A stretch of 64,000 nt of DNA from Rhyacichthys aspro (taxonomy: Eukaryota; Chordata; Actinopteri; Gobiiformes; Rhyacichthyidae). Below are positions 22,241 to 36,488 of the stretch, piece by piece. Made by a program: the position numbers and the translations under genes. Location of the stretch: assembly GCA_036850595.1 (NCBI GenBank), contig CM072154.1, positions 5,383,010-5,447,009 of the forward strand, given 5' to 3'. The number at the start of each line of letters is the position of its first letter. The first letter of the stretch is position 1. The notes beneath the pieces were generated by a model. That model saw only the letters and a list, made by a program, of their open reading frames with translations. It did not search any database and was not told the origin of the DNA.

Positions 22241-23219
22241 GGAGTGTTGTACAGTAGCCTAGGGGCCAAATACACACCCACTGAGATCAAACGATGGAAG
22301 GTAAGCCTACAGCAGAACAGGTTCCGAGTTTACTCCCAGTTCCAAATCGTTATTACTCTCCAGTCTTCAGCCTCGAGCGACTCTAGGCTTCTGTGCTGTA
22401 TCCAACCAAAAACCCTAAGGCGTCATGTTTCACGAGCTGTTTGATTTCTCCTTGAATTTGCTCATAGGATAGTCATTTCAACTGGAAAAAACAAAGAATT
22501 AAAATAGAAAGTGTAACAGGCAATCAGTCCTCATTAACATAGCTATAATATGTTCAATTGTAGTGCTCGCCAATGCCCATATATGGAGAAACACAGTAGT
22601 AGCCTGATTAGTTCAGCTTCAATCAGAAACTAATTATATTGTTGTGATGTAAGTACAATAGTATCATACTGTGTTCATTTTAGGGTTGTGGGATGTGTAA
22701 GGGTGCTTCATACGGTCTATGGGAATTGTTCTTTTGGAAGATCTTTTTTCTGTTTCCAGAAAAGTTCCTTCATACAAAGTTTTGGTAATTAGAATAATGG
22801 CTATAATCAGTAATGTTTAGAATGCAATGGTAGGACTTGAGTGATTTATTAAAAGCTTTTCTGGACATTTATTTCTGGACTTCCTCATGTCTAAAACCTT
22901 GCCACTGCTCTAATCAGGTCCAATGCTTGTGGCAAAATGAACAGATCTGATTTTCGAATTTGTCTTTTTCATGTTTCTTTGTCAGTGATGGCTTAAGTCA
23001 AATGAATCATGCAACTGTAAAAACTTTACCTTTCATTTAAAAATCTGTTTTTGTCAGAGCAGAAAAACAGACACTTGATTCCAGACTTGTCTATATAATA
23101 ATTTATACAATAACAGCACACACAGTCACATAAACCTTGGCCCAGATGCTTAGGTGTGGAGAACATATGAAGAAGTAGTGCAATAACTAAAAATACCCAC
23201 ACTTTAATCATCCTCCGGC

Positions 23220-23700
23220 TGTATTGTTAGCGCCACCGCTGCGCTCCGAGACAAAGAGAGCAGTATATGAGGCGGAACATGACATTTACTTTACTTCCCA
23301 TCCACCTCTGCCACTCTTGCCGTAGATATGATTACATTACGGGCTTTGTCTTCCTCACATTTAATTACTTCCTATAAGACTGGAGCCGTCCCGTCTCCGC
23401 TGATGTCACGGATGAGGCGAGGGCTCCCGATTGGCTGCGCGCTGTCACCCATGAGGCCGGCTCACCGCGGCGCTGACAGGCTCCAAGTATGATGGATGAG
23501 GGAGGCCGTGTGTGTTTTTCGGAGTGCGTAAGTGTCAGGGGGGGTCGCGGCGGTGGAGAGGGTCCCAGCGGATTAGCGTTACAGTCCAATGAAGCGCTTC
23601 TGAGAGGGAAAGGGCCGAGACCCCATCGACCGGCAGCGTTAGCCGCACATAAAAACACACAGGGATGATATGATGACTGCACCTCCCGCGAGAGACGCTC
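23220..23700. promoter_or_regulatory. Candidate conserved regulatory block
   Basis: A repeat-free stretch with homeodomain words (GATTACATTACGG, CATTTAATTACTTCC) followed by CpG-rich sequence (CTCACCGCGGCGCTGACAGG). The layout, an ATTA-rich segment next to a CpG-rich one, resembles the blocks at 1.05-1.3 and 2.7-3.0 kb. No coding exon. Enhancer status is inference. Confidence 0.25.
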
Positions 23701-24369
23701 AGGAAGAGTCATGTGGAGAAATGTCTGCTTTTAGACAATAATATCTCATTCCTTTGGGGAATATGGCTGCAGATTTGAAGCACTTTTTTCTGGATTGGTA
23801 GTGGAATTAAAGCTTAAATAACAAAAGAACTCAAATAAAGATTGAAATTACTGTAGTAAATGGCTATTATAGTATAAATGGCACAGCATTGTAGATAAAT
23901 TCTTAATAAAAGAAAAAGTTTTCCTATTGATTATATTGTAATAGTGCAGCATAAAGGAGAGCAAAAACAAAACAAAAACTAATTTTTTTTAATAAAAAAA
24001 CAAACAAACTTGCCATTAAAAGATTTAATAGTAATTATGCTTTGTCTCAATTTTTTTGTTTTTTTTGTTTTTTGTTTGGACAGTCGAGAAGCTGGGTACA
24101 AAACATAACAGACATACATGCATGTATTATTTGGGATTTGTTCTTTGATGATGGTCTGAACACTCGTTTCTGATTGACTCAGTCCAGCTCAAGTCAATTC
24201 TCTGTTCAAAATGACTGAATTTGTAACCATAGCAAAAGTAAAGATGTCTCTTTCATGGCTTATATTTGGGACAAACAGAACAGAATTGCATATTGAAGCA
24301 TTTCATTTGGTCTCTACAGTTGTTTTTGTCTTGTGAGAACAAGATATATGTGCAAAAATTCATTATCTG

Positions 24370-25380
24370 TGTTAGCTGCCATGGCTTATGTTTCCTAAAG
24401 CTGTATTTTGGAACTTTTTTTTGTTAGATTAACGAATATGTGTGTGTGCATTTTGGCAATGGACATTAGGAAGACTGCTGTACATTTTCAATGTCTGAAA
24501 CAGCATTATCCACCAAGAATCTCAAACCCTGCATTAACAGGATGACTCAGAAAAATGAGAACTGAAATGAACTGAAAGGACAACTTTGTTTGTGCTGTTA
24601 GAGAATGGGTAGACGACATTAGCAATATATATAATATATAATTTACAATTCACAAAGGAAGACTTGCTGAATAGAGCGCCAAATTTCTGTCGATATCAGT
24701 GTACACATGGCTAAAATCACAAAACGCCATGAGGTAAGGTAAGTAAAAAGCATGTCCTCATTACATAAAAATATATTAGTGGTTGTTATGCAAAAAAAGT
24801 TTTCATCTTGTTTTACCAAGTTATCATCTTGCAGAAACAAGTTATATGTGTAAATAAGTTGTTATCTCTGTGAACAAACTATTATCCTGCACATAACAAG
24901 TGCAGTAATTGTCTTGGGCTAACAAAATAGGCACATTGTTATTATCTTATGTGCTCAAGATAATTATTGGCACATTTTTACCATGGCATCAGTAAATAGC
25001 ATTCCCAATTAACACGTAGGGGTTTATGGAGAAGATGTATATTACAGCTTACTCATACATTACATAACATATTTAATGATGCACTGTTGTTGTTGCTATG
25101 GTTACAACATCATTGCTCATCAAAAGCTGACTAGTAGGTAGATTGGCATATTGTGTAGATAATAAACATGTTATTTGCACAATATATAATGATTCTGTTC
25201 AAAATACTACATCTTGGCAAATTATCTCAAGATCATTTTTTGACTTTTTTTTATTTGACTTTATGGCTCTGTAAGAAAGAAGTACTGTGTGTGTTTGTGA
25301 CAAGAAAATGTACTCAAACCTTTACACAATGGAGCCATGTCTTCCAGCTCAGATAAACCTGTCTTTTGACCTCATGTGCT
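24370..25380 (+). repeat. Diverged large duplication, copy 1 (mate 26040-26760)
   Basis: Blocks shared in order with 26040-26760: GCATTTTGGCAATGGAC(A/G)TTA, GACTGC(T/A)(G/A)TACATTTTC, TCTGCATTAACA-like, GAGAATGGGTAGA/GTGAATGGGCAGA, GTAAGGTAA, AAAAGCATGTCC/AAATGCATGTCC, TTTACACAATGGA(G/A)CCATGTCTT. Copy 1 has an inner AACAAGTTAT/ATTATCT-rich segment (24815-24960) that copy 2 lacks. Confidence 0.55.
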
Positions 25381-26039
25381 TCCAGTTAATACTTTTTTAC
25401 TGATTGATTGTTGATGGAAGCAAACCAGCAGTTGCCCGACAGGAGACTAACTCTGAGCACCCACAGTGGACCAGTCCCCTCTGACCGGTACGTTCAGTCA
25501 AGTCCAGACAGACTTTACAGATCTCTTCCAACGTTTCCTGCCTCGGCTCGCTCACATCCATCTTCACCGTCTCAGCCTCTTTCTTTTCATTAGCAAACTC
25601 TACTCTCTCTCCTCCTACTGTCTATCTCTCAACCCTGGGAAAAAATAGATGACAAGTCAAAGGAGAAAAAGTTTGCACTACATATATCACTATAAGCGGC
25701 CATTTGTACACCAGAACAGAAAGTACACAACATAGCCGCCTCCCCAGGGCCGCCTGTGCACTCGTTGGTGTAGATTTATGTAGAAACCCAAGTAAGGAGG
25801 TCAGACAAAGGCCAGACATAAACCGATATTCATCAGTGCATTAGCCGGGCCGCGCAGCCGCTGGTTTCTCTGCTGCAGAGTAATAAGGCTACAGTATGTG
25901 CATTGTGTACAGCTTGTGGAGTGTTCGGATGAGCGCGACTCTTTCATCATAGTGGCCAGTGTTCCACTTCTTGAATCTAACAGCTGTATAATAAAGATTT
26001 ATCTAGTCAAATACCCTTCCTTGTCTTCTATATTAGGAA

Positions 26040-26760
26040 TGTTTTATGTGGTGTAGCTGCTGTTGCTTATACCCTATTGGAAAATTCAGAAAAAAAGATG
26101 TATTGTGGAATGTTTGCATTTGTGTGTGGACTTTGGCAATGGACGTTAAACAGACTGCAATACATTTTCCATGGATGAAAAGGCATTTGCCACCAATCAC
26201 AAATTCTGCATTAACAAGATGATTTTGAAAAATGACAACCAAAAGACTAGGTGTGTGCTGTCAGTGAATGGGCAGAGAACATTTTTGAAGGTTTAGCTGC
26301 ACTCTGTATATATAAGCATTTATGCTAAACCAGCTAAAGGCTTCACACTCCAAGTCACTGGATGCTTTGAACTATGGTGTGCTGGACAGAGTACAAAATT
26401 CCAAACAATATTAGCATATATACAATGTAAGGTAAAATGCATGTCCCCATTAAAGAGATTATAGAAATACATATTAGTCACACATACAATTTGATGGCTG
26501 TGCAAAAATATGCAAAGGCTGTAGCTCTGAAGCATTGTTTCTCCATCTCCTCAATGGTAAACACCACAATAGTGATCATTTTATGACTTTTTGTCCTCCC
26601 ATAAACCAGGACAGGCTTATTTGTTAACATGATAATGATATTTCATTTAACAAGCATGCTCATAGTAGTCACAATGTAACAAAACATACTTTAAAATATA
26701 CTTTTACACAATGGAACCATGTCTTTATGCTTAGATACTGATACACTATGATCTACACTG
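26040..26760 (+). repeat. Diverged large duplication, copy 2 (mate 24370-25380)
   Basis: Second member of the pair described at 24370. Same orientation, shorter by about 290 bp. Either two insertions of the same element family or an old local duplication. Confidence 0.55.
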
Positions 26761-28054
26761 CATTAAACCTTTTTAGGGGTGAAAGCTAACTAGAAATGAT
26801 CTGCATGTAGCAAACCTTGAACATAAGGTAAATACAACCCCAGGAGAGCAACACAGAATGGACTAAACCCCTGTGCAACAACATAAGAGACCATTAGAGT
26901 CATGCAGGAAAGCATTAGCTTCAAGTTATTGCTGCCAAAGGTGAATCTACATGAAATTCAAAGAGAGGACCCAGACTATTTCACATGACTGTAAGCTTTG
27001 CCAGCTTGTACTTCTGAAAAATAGTCGTCTATATAACCCCTCAGTGAAAATAGCATAGCTCCTGGAATATACTGTCCACTGCCGCTACAGACTGCTTCAT
27101 CAAACGTGTCCATTAGAATAGCACTGCCCTGGGCGCTATCTCTGATGACCGAGTGAGATTATGTGTGTCTATCGGGATGCTATCAGCTCCGGACGGTCAA
27201 AGAGTAGGATGTCGGCGATGAGCATCAGTCGGAGGATCGATAGAAACCTCTACAAATACGCCATCCGAGCAAGAATGTATGTTTCAGAGGCTGACACACG
27301 AGATACATGAGCGATAAACTAGAAGCTATGAGGAGACACTCCATCAAAATGCAGCTGCTGTTCTCATTTTTAAATGCTCAGAATGGAGATCTGATAAATT
27401 CAGTTTGCCAGAAGTGCTCCGTGCCATAGGGAACTACCAAAAACAGACTTGCAACCCATTTTAAAGCCCATGACCCAATGAATAATAATAGATTTCTGTG
27501 ACCCAACTAAGAATCAGCCAAGCCTTCGAGGGCAATGTAAATAGCCCAAACTTTAAAAGTGCTTTCTTGTTTCCAAAGTTGTGGCTGAGGAAAATGGAAC
27601 CAATATTGGACTATTAAGCGGCATATTCACTTACAACTGTGTAGGATTTGTGGTTGATCTTACAGCAATGTGTAGTATCTGTTCTACAATAGGTCAAGTG
27701 ATGCCATATCTACTACTCATTTAGCACAACTCAGAATCACAAAATGAAGATCTTCTGTGAACCTGCAAAGGGAAATGCACATTATGCTTTTCATACGTTA
27801 AATCTACAATGAAATGAATGAAAGATTGAATTTAGAGCAAACTGTAAATGATAAAAGTAAACCTGTGTCTTTTGAGACTTTATAACACCATTACAACCTT
27901 GCATCAGGAACATCTCTAAGTAGTAAACTCATTCGAAAACATTATTAAACTTTTTTTTTTTTTTTTTATCAGCAGATGACACTGATTGACCTTAATCCTT
28001 GTGTTCTGATTTGTTTTGATTTTTTTATGTGCTATTCACCTAAAGTTGTGCTGC

Positions 28055-28290
28055 AGCTGGATTCTGATGAGATTTGTACTCAGTGTGTCCAATGATGTGA
28101 CAATTCTGGGCATGTTTTAGGTTTGAAGATGTGGCGACAAATGTGAATAACATGGCACTGCTCTGATTGGATAAAACTACAGTTGTAAATCCAATCTCCA
28201 AGCAGTTCTGCATTGAAAGTATGGTTTTGCAAATGCTATTAACAGAATCCCTTCCAGATGGCACTCTGGAACAAACTACGTACTGTGGAG
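28055..28290 (+). repeat. Diverged interspersed repeat, copy 2 (mate at 2020-2245)
   Basis: See 2020-2245. Keeps TCCAATGATGTGACA, CTGATTGGATAAA and CCAGATGG. Confidence 0.5.
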
Positions 28291-29892
28291 CAGTTCTACC
28301 TGGTTACTGTCCACCTTAAACCTTAGTAATTCACAATGGTCTTCTCAGTGAGACACTTTCTTGTCCACTTTTTACAACTACATCAACAATTGTATCAATA
28401 TCACACTGAATAAATTTGGAATGTACTGTTTTTTGCCGAAACACTTGCACCTTAGTAAATCTGGACCCTATATCTTCATCTATTCCCTCAAGCATTCCAA
28501 ACAAAGTGTCCCAAATTCACACCCGGGTCATGTCTATTTGCTTCGTATCTCCATCTCCCTTTCATGCCCTGTCACTACCTAATAAAAGGTTAAAAGACCA
28601 CAAAACTGCATAGAATATGTCTTCATACAAAAAGATATCACAGAGCCAAGTATGCACAGTCACACTGGGGCAAAACTGTTGAAAGCTGTCTTGTCTTTTT
28701 AATCTTTCATTCTAGATATACCACTCATCCCCGGTGCTCTATCTCGACACGGAAACTTTTCATCTATTTTGCTCAAATGAGGCGAGTTCCTCAGTCGCGG
28801 TCTCAGGTGGAGAAGGCCGAGCGCCCCATGGCAGCGCACTAGGAGCTCTTCTGTTCCATAAAAGACACTTTGAACTGTGTTAGAAGCCTTTTGGAGTGTC
28901 CACCCACTCCTCACCACCCTTTTCCACCAGGGATATGGAGCGAGAAGGGTGAGATAAAATGCATGAGAGGGTTCACTGTGGTATAAAATAAAAGATAACT
29001 TGATGTGGCAAAGGCAAAGCACAACCTGAGAGTAATGTCTTTTGTCAAAATCTTTTTGTGCTGTTCGGCTTAAATTAAAGAGGTTTCATGAGCTCAGAAC
29101 TTTAAACTACTAACGCTTAATTTGCATGACTGAAACGATTTGAGCAGCAAAGGCCACATTGTACATAAATGAGTATAGACCCTTTCATAAGGAGCCACAG
29201 AGAAAGGGTATTTCCCATTCATCTATAAGAGTGTGCAAATGAACTCAATTTACCATTAGATCCAGCAAGAATGATAAAAAGCCATATGCCTCTCATCAGT
29301 GATGTCAGATGTACAATACTTCATGTAATTGTGTAATTATCTTCAATGCATTTTATTGTAGGTTTTGTGACTTTACCAATGTCTAATCTAATATTATCAA
29401 TTCCAACAATTACCAAACAAAAAGGATAAACTGCACGATCACACACACACAAAAACTAATCTTGTTAGTGTACAGTGAGTTCAACAAACACCTGAGACAG
29501 TTAACACGTGGGTAAAAGCTAGCAAATTGGGTAAACTTGTGTAAAGTCTTGTCACTATTGCTGTTTTTTCTGTGTTGAATGATTATAGTGTAATATTGTG
29601 TTAAAGTAAGCTGCAATGGTTGTAAAAACAGTAGGCTAATATAGTCTGTATTATAGTCTTACAAATAAATAACAAATGCTTATGTATAAAAATTACATGT
29701 AAATAATGGATAGGCCACAAGCTAAAATATATTTACATTAAGCCCGGATTGTGTAAAAAACAAAATCATTAAACCAAATGTGTTTTAAAATGAATTTAAA
29801 TACAGTGTTATCATTTTGTCCATAATCAAGCAGCCCTAAAACAAAGTGGAATTGTGGGTGATGATCACTAACCAGAGACTACAGTGCATGTT

Positions 29893-29962
29893 TTTCAAGA
29901 TTGGTGGTGGAAACTGGAGTACCTGGAGAAAACCCACCCGAGCACAAGAAGAACATGAGAAC
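29893..29962 (+). repeat. Fragment of common teleost repeat
   Basis: GGAAACTGGAGTACCTGGAG, then AAAACCCACC, and AGAACATGAGAACGTCAC. This matches the well-known fish repeat segment reading GGAGTACCCGGAGAAAACCC and onward. Confidence 0.55.
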
Positions 29963-32900
29963 GTCACAAAGAGTGAAACTTGTTGCTATGAAGCGACAGT
30001 GCTACTTTGCCAATGTGCTGTGTAGCCAGAGCTTCTAAAAATGGGAATGTAGTCACTCAGTTGCCAAATCATCTTGTGCAGAAGGCAGAATTTGCCATTT
30101 TTGTCCATTTAAAATGTTTTGGACTCCACTTAATTCTGTTGACTGCGGTTCCAATATAGTCTGTTTCAAAAACTGTTGTTCTTTTTGGTCTTTTCTTATC
30201 TGCAGTGTTTTGGATCTACCAAAAGTGATCTATGGAAGTAGAAACATTCAATTGATGACGTGGCACTAAAGATGTATGAGACACGACACTAGCTTGCAAC
30301 ATCCAGGACTTAAGAGATCTGTTTAAGTAGTTTATTTGAGTTGGATTACGTGACATTACCTGCAAAGCTTTCAAACTCTCATACTTCGTGCATATACATT
30401 CTCTTCTTTTAGTTGAAATGCATGCAATGTAGAGATATAGAAAGATTATACTATTATTGAACTATTTAGACTTGAATCCAGGTTCAGTCTTTCTCCCTGG
30501 TAATGGACGGTTATGGCTTGTGATTATTACTGTTGGCAGAGCTCCGATCCCATGTAGTTTCCTCAATCTCTGCTCCTCAGTGCACTATCGCAGCGTTTGA
30601 TGGCCATTAACACTATCCACGGAGACGGCAAGCACTATCAAAACGCGCTTAGAACTAATTTTCCACATATGATTACTCGTGTGCCTTCGGAGCCGCGCTG
30701 CAACGAGGTATATTAAGACTGGAGGAAGAAGTGGGGTCAATGAGAGAGAATATCATTTGGATTGAAAACAAAGGCATTTAGTGAACAAGTCTCAACGGGC
30801 CGCTGTCATTGTGGATTTCCCAGGCTCGATTTATGACACGAGAATATTCGATGATGCACGTCTGTGATGCCATGTGGATGTGGCATAGGTAACACTGGGT
30901 CATTTTCAGTCGATCTTGGAGAAAGTAGGCCACATGATAGAAGCTAATGACTTGGGATTATTAAACAGATGATAAAGAGACATACAGAACAGTAAGTGTC
31001 GTGACCCACAAGTATCTTTTCATCTGCTGAATGATTAAACATCTCGCCCAGCCCCCCTTTCACTCATCCTCTTTTATCGACTCGCTGTCTTCATCCTCTT
31101 CTTCTTAAGTGGCTGAACTCATTCTATTCCCGTTCTTATACTTATGCAGTTATGGGATGTTTGATGTTTGAATAGACGTCTGCCATCTCTAAGGGCCATA
31201 TTGACCAAGCCGCACATTTCAATTTATTTAAAAGGTGATTTCATTTCAAATTTCTCCTTGAACAAGCACTTGTCTTCTTCCACTTCATCCAACAGATGTA
31301 CACAGACATGCTTTGGTGATCGATACAATAGGGCTGGCTTATGAATGGTGTAGAAATGGTTTATTAATGGGTGCGAAACAGTTGGAAGTCATTGGTAAGT
31401 GCACCAAACGTAACTCAATGATCCAACGTTTGTTCAAACACAATAAAAAATGAAAGCAGCGGCCCATATCTCAGTTAGCACTCAGTTTTATTGCGGCTGA
31501 CTGCAGGAGCCTAAGTATGTGCCCCCGGCTCTGTGTAGTCACTGAGACAAAGCAGACACTCATAGCTGGGTCTTGGAATGCTTATTTTGTTTTGTTGATG
31601 GACAATATTGTTTTGGTGTGGGGGGGTTTTTCGCTCACAGGAATGCTAAAAGTTTAACGCTCTTCCTTTTTGGACTCGTTTAGATGTCTGCGGTCCATTT
31701 GTGGTTCCCATTTTTATTAAACCACAAAAGAGTACAGTAGGAAACAATTTGAGACCCCTGTTTTGAAGGGGTCTTGGATCATGTTTGCTGTGAGTTAATT
31801 ATCTGGCTATTTTTTTATCTTACAAACAATTATGCTCATAGCCAACAGCTTATGTCAGTGAGAGCACACTGAATGTTGCTTTATTACCACACTGACCTTC
31901 CCTGAGTGTACTGTAAGTAATACAAAATTAATGAGTTTACTTGCCATCAGCACCTTGGTCTGAAACATAAAGTGAAGGATGCCAAACAGAACGGTGCATA
32001 AAGCTTATATTTTCAAGAGCACATGGTCAAAGGCTGTGAGTTGAAGATTGATTCATGTTTACGCTGTTACTCATGTGTAAAAGAAGAGAAGATTCTGGGA
32101 TTATTTTGAGTATTTTCATATTATAATATGCATAATACTGCAAATCGTTCCCATCTTTTGTCTTTTATAAATGATGTCACTGACTTATCAACTCCACTAA
32201 TATCACATAAAAGTTAACTAAGGGTTCACCACAAAAAATTCTTAGTCCAACATAGGATTTTACTCCAGAAAACTGTAACTGCATTTTTGACAGCAAATTT
32301 AAATTCAGTTTAAGTGTTTGAAGAATCTTTTGACTAAAATGGAATTTCGTTTTGGTCATAATTTTATTATCTAATCCTTTTAGTTTTTGAATATAAGAAT
32401 TTAGTCGACTTTATCTATAATAGATTTAGTCATTAAAAATGTAAAGGGCAATGCATTTTCAATGTATTTTTTTTCCTGAAGTAATAATTTCAATCTGAAT
32501 TTAATAAAACGACTACTAACTGTTATGGCGTGGTACTGAGGTCTGACTGTGTAATTGGTTTAACATCAATCATAAATTGAGTATTTACCTTCAACATTTC
32601 CACTGAAATCTGTGTCCATATGTCCCCCTTCTTTTCCTCCCAAGCCTTAAACATAGTTTGTTATTTAAAAGCAATTCTTTTTTCGTCTCCTGTTGTCTTC
32701 CTGCAGCTCCAACATATGTTTGCATCTGAAATCACTTCTGCAATGCTCAAAAATGTGAGTTTTGATTGCTTGATTACTTTTTATTTTGTGTTTGTTTTGT
32801 TTTTGGCTGCAGAAATATGCCGTTGACGAAAACTATAACATAATTATTAAATGAACACTGACTGCAATGCATAGTAATTGACCATCTATGTGTACAGAAC

Positions 32901-34257
32901 ATTATTCGAATAGTTCTTCTCATCCAACTCTTCACTTCTACACCCTTCTCTTCTCCCCTCTCTTCATGAAGGCTCCACCTTTCACTTCTCATCAGTCTCT
33001 ACCCATTAAATGCACTAACCCCATCACAGCGGCATCTGGAGTCACATCTTTAAGCTTTAATACATTTTGAATAATTAAGAAAGACATTCTCTGCTCCGTG
33101 TATGGCTCATACTGACACAAGCTGCAGACCCAGAGGGCGACGGGACGCCAGCACTAAGCAGGCGACTTGTTGAGGCAGCAAGTACAAGAAGAGATCAAAA
33201 TGACTATCCATATGGAGCTGTGCTAACTCTGGGAGGATGAGTTAACAGGCCGGGTTGAGGCTTATGGGATATGTATAAATATGTGCATATTAACCCAGAT
33301 GCTGGCTTCAGTGGGATAAGAACTGACAGAAATATAGGGGCATGTAGCGGCTCACTCGTCATCGTGATTTATTTACTAATTAGCGCCATGAAGGCTAACG
33401 CTGATTCACATATTTATATTCACCTTTAGTCATCTGGTGACTAACCCAGTGGCTAATGATTATCAATGACGCTAGGCTACAGCAGCGACTGGATCAAGTG
33501 CAATGCATCATGGAGCTCCTGAGAATATAAGGAGGTCAGGAAAGAGAGGGAAGCAAAATTTAAAAAAAGTGAGGAAGAGGAACCATGGATTGCTGTTTCA
33601 AAAATGACTCAATGCTCCCTGCCCGATTCGTATCCACGTGATGGAAGATCAGACGTTCCATTTTACCTGGGATTGCCACATTTTTAAGTATTTTCTTGTG
33701 TCCCATTATCAAAATAAGCAGAACATGTCCTGATTTGGAAAAGCCCCAGTTCCAAGTGTCCTGATTTTAACCAATTATAAAAAAAAAACTAAAAAAACTA
33801 AGACAACAGACGTGCATGCAGCAGTGAAATAGATTTGTCTGTAGATCAATCAAAGGATTTCAAGGCTATGACAATTTTCACCAATAAAACAATATCAGCA
33901 ATGTTCTACATTCCTATAATGCAATACCAATGGGTAATAATATTGCACAAGGCTATTGCTAAGCTAATTTATGGTTTGAGTTTTCATCATTATTTTTTAA
34001 CAACTCCAGCGATAAAACAACTCCCTCTGAAAAGTAACGGCTAAAGATTTAGTTTTTCATTGTGCTGGATTTGTAACTAACAACATATAGAATTTTACCC
34101 AAGTCTGGGTTAAAAGTCCACCCACCATTCCACAGTGTAGCATCTTATTTTGTAGTGGTTTTCCAATATAAAGTCATTTTAAATTAATAAAATGTTGAAA
34201 AAAGTACTACAGTATTTTGAGATAGAAGATGCTTAGTAGTGTTTTTATAATAATATA

Positions 34258-34760
34258 ATAAAAATCTTTATTGATATAGCACTTAAAGGATGGGTTACAA
34301 AGTGCTTAACAATAAAAACAACAGCAATGAAATTAATTGACAATCAGACAGGGGTGAGTTTGTGCAAAATTAGTGACAGAAGTTAGAGGAGGCAAAAGGC
34401 AAACAAATCAAGGATACAGATTTAAAAGACAAATTGTGGGGAACAGATTATAAAAATTTGAATAATTGACTTAAAAGTGTATGTTTTAAAAGACAACATC
34501 ACAATAATAAATATGTGATATAAATAATAGATAAAAAGTTAAATACAGTGATAAAAATTATAAAAAGCCAGTCTATACAAATGGGTTTTAAGAAGTGATT
34601 TAAAAGATGGTAATGATTCTGCCAGTATGTTGAGGGAGCACTGTAGCATTGTGTTGCATAAAAATGTACACTTTTGAGAGTGTCCTTTTATTGTAACAAG
34701 CCTGAGACCCACCTGTGCAGTAATTATGCTGTTCATCAACATCTTAATACGTCTCACCTG
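34258..34760. repeat. Teleost interspersed repeat ('TTATTGATATAGCACTT' family)
   Basis: Starts with CTTTATTGATATAGCACTTA and GGTTACAAAGTGCTTAACA. Further on it holds AAAGCCAGTCTATACAAATG and TAAGAAGTGATTTAAAAGAT before a GATTCTGCCAG block. The same order occurs in a repeat I know from many fish genomes. Diverged; no ends recognised. Confidence 0.5.
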
Positions 34761-35869
34761 CCAGGTGGCTGGATAGTTGTTTCAAAGGCCTAGGTTTTTT
34801 TTTTTAACAATGTAAAAAAAAAAAAAAAAAGCAGATTTTTGTTTGCAAATGAAAAACTTAAATCTTTTACTTAAAAAAAACTTTTATTTATTTATTTTGT
34901 CTCTCATCAAAGAAAGTAAAATGATGAGTTAGCTAAGTGTATAGCTGTTAGAGGAAGAGGTTTGGTCTAATGTCAAAAGTTAAAAACTGGTCAAAAGTTA
35001 ATATGTTTTCACCCATGCTGCCAAGAAGGAAGGAGATTAGCTCAAAACAGGACTATAGTTCACAAGGCAAATTTGTAGGGAAATTACAGAATAAAAGTAA
35101 CTACTAATTTTAATTGCAGAGAAAACAACACAGAAAAAGCTAAAAGTGAATTTAAAATTTCAAAGTCTATTTATGTTGAACAGAAAGAAATGAGTAACAT
35201 CAGACAGATGGTAAAAAAGAAAATAAATGAAACAACAGAACGACTAATGACTAAAAACTATTAGAAAAATAGTTGTGGGAGGAAAAAAAAGTGCAGAGGA
35301 AAATGTAGCAGAACATGAATCACAAATGTGTGGTGTTTCACAGTGAAAAGGTCAGCGGCTGATTGTAAAATAAACAGTTTGAGAAAAGCTAATGCAGAAT
35401 AAGGCCAGGCTTATAATGAACGCTTTCTCCGACAACGTTCAGATGACTGCACTGTGGCGGAGGCTTAATGAATACATCAGGCGAGCATTAATAAACACTC
35501 TTCTGTGCAGATACATCTAGCGTGGCAGTATATTTAATGATAAAAATCAACTGGAGAAAAGAACCTTGGAAGTTTAGTAGTTTTATACTTTAAAAAAGCA
35601 CACGTGGTAGGACAGAGGGTCAGATCTGCTAAGCAGTACAATTTAGCCTAAGACGCTAATTGGCAATTGTGTTGCATGTATTCTACAGTGGGCAGAGTCA
35701 TTCTACATCATGTATGCTGCTTATTTAGGATAACTCACAAACATGCTACATGAACCTGCTGCAGGACGAAGGAGGGACCATCGAGCGCTACTTCTATAAA
35801 ACTATAATCGGAAGAAACAGCGGTGTTAAGGGTTTTTGAAGGAGTTCGAGCAGCAAAAAGAAAAAAAAG

Positions 35870-36488
35870 TAGTCACCTCACTATAACGCGGTTCACCTTT
35901 CGTGGCCTCGCTGTTTAGTGGATTTTGTTTAGAGCAATTTTGCAGGCTTTTTTTTTTTTTTTTTACAGCGTATGAACGCGCATTGTGTTCTGCGTCCTGA
36001 TTGGCTAAGGGAGAACTCGCGCATTGTGTTCTGCATCCTGATTGGCTAAGGGACTGTAGACCATTGTCAATCAATCTCCTCCGTGCCATGTCTCCTGTAC
36101 AGTACAGAATGCGTTCGGCTTGCCAAATTTACATAAATGTTCGATCGCTAGCAGTGTGACTCTGAAGTGCTGTATGTTTGCAAGTTTTCTCCCGACAAAA
36201 CCCACAATGTCGACGAAACGTTCTGCACCGACAAAGACACCTGCGGTCACACCCAAAAGACAGAGGAAGATGCTAAGGTTTGAACTTTGAGAGTGTTTAA
36301 ACAAGAGAGAAATGTGAGAAAATGTTAATGCCTGTCTGAGAAAAGTGTATAAAGTGTGTGGTGAGGGGTTTTACAGCCTTAAAACATATATAATAATTGT
36401 AAAAAATAAAGCTGACTACTTCGCAGATTTCGCCTATTGAGGGTTATTTTTAGAACGTAACCTGCGCGATAAACGAGGGACCAGTGTA
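35870..36488 (+). mobile_element. Tigger/pogo-like MITE with remnant transposase start
   Basis: The right end reads AACGTAACCTGCGCGATAAA then CGAGGGACCAGTG-TA, the inverse of the Tigger/pogo terminus CACTGGTCCCTCGTTTATCG. The left end (GTCACCTCACTATAACGCGG after TA) is a decayed match to the other terminus. Both ends abut TA, the expected target. A short frame resembling the N-terminus of these transposases is at 36207. Two 35-bp direct repeats (35977-36011 and 36018-36052), each with an inverted CCAAT box (ATTGG), precede it, as in a duplicated promoter element. Confidence 0.75.
36207..36290 (+). pseudogene. Truncated Tigger-like transposase start
   Basis: ATG plus 26 further codons and a stop. 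The product starts MSTKRSAPTKTPAVTPKRQR and is very basic, like the N-terminal arm that precedes the DNA-binding HTH of jerky/Tigger transposases (about 500 residues when full length). The HTH, CENP-B-like and DDE domains are absent. It is a remnant inside the MITE; the non-autonomous element would need a transposase from elsewhere. Confidence 0.5.
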
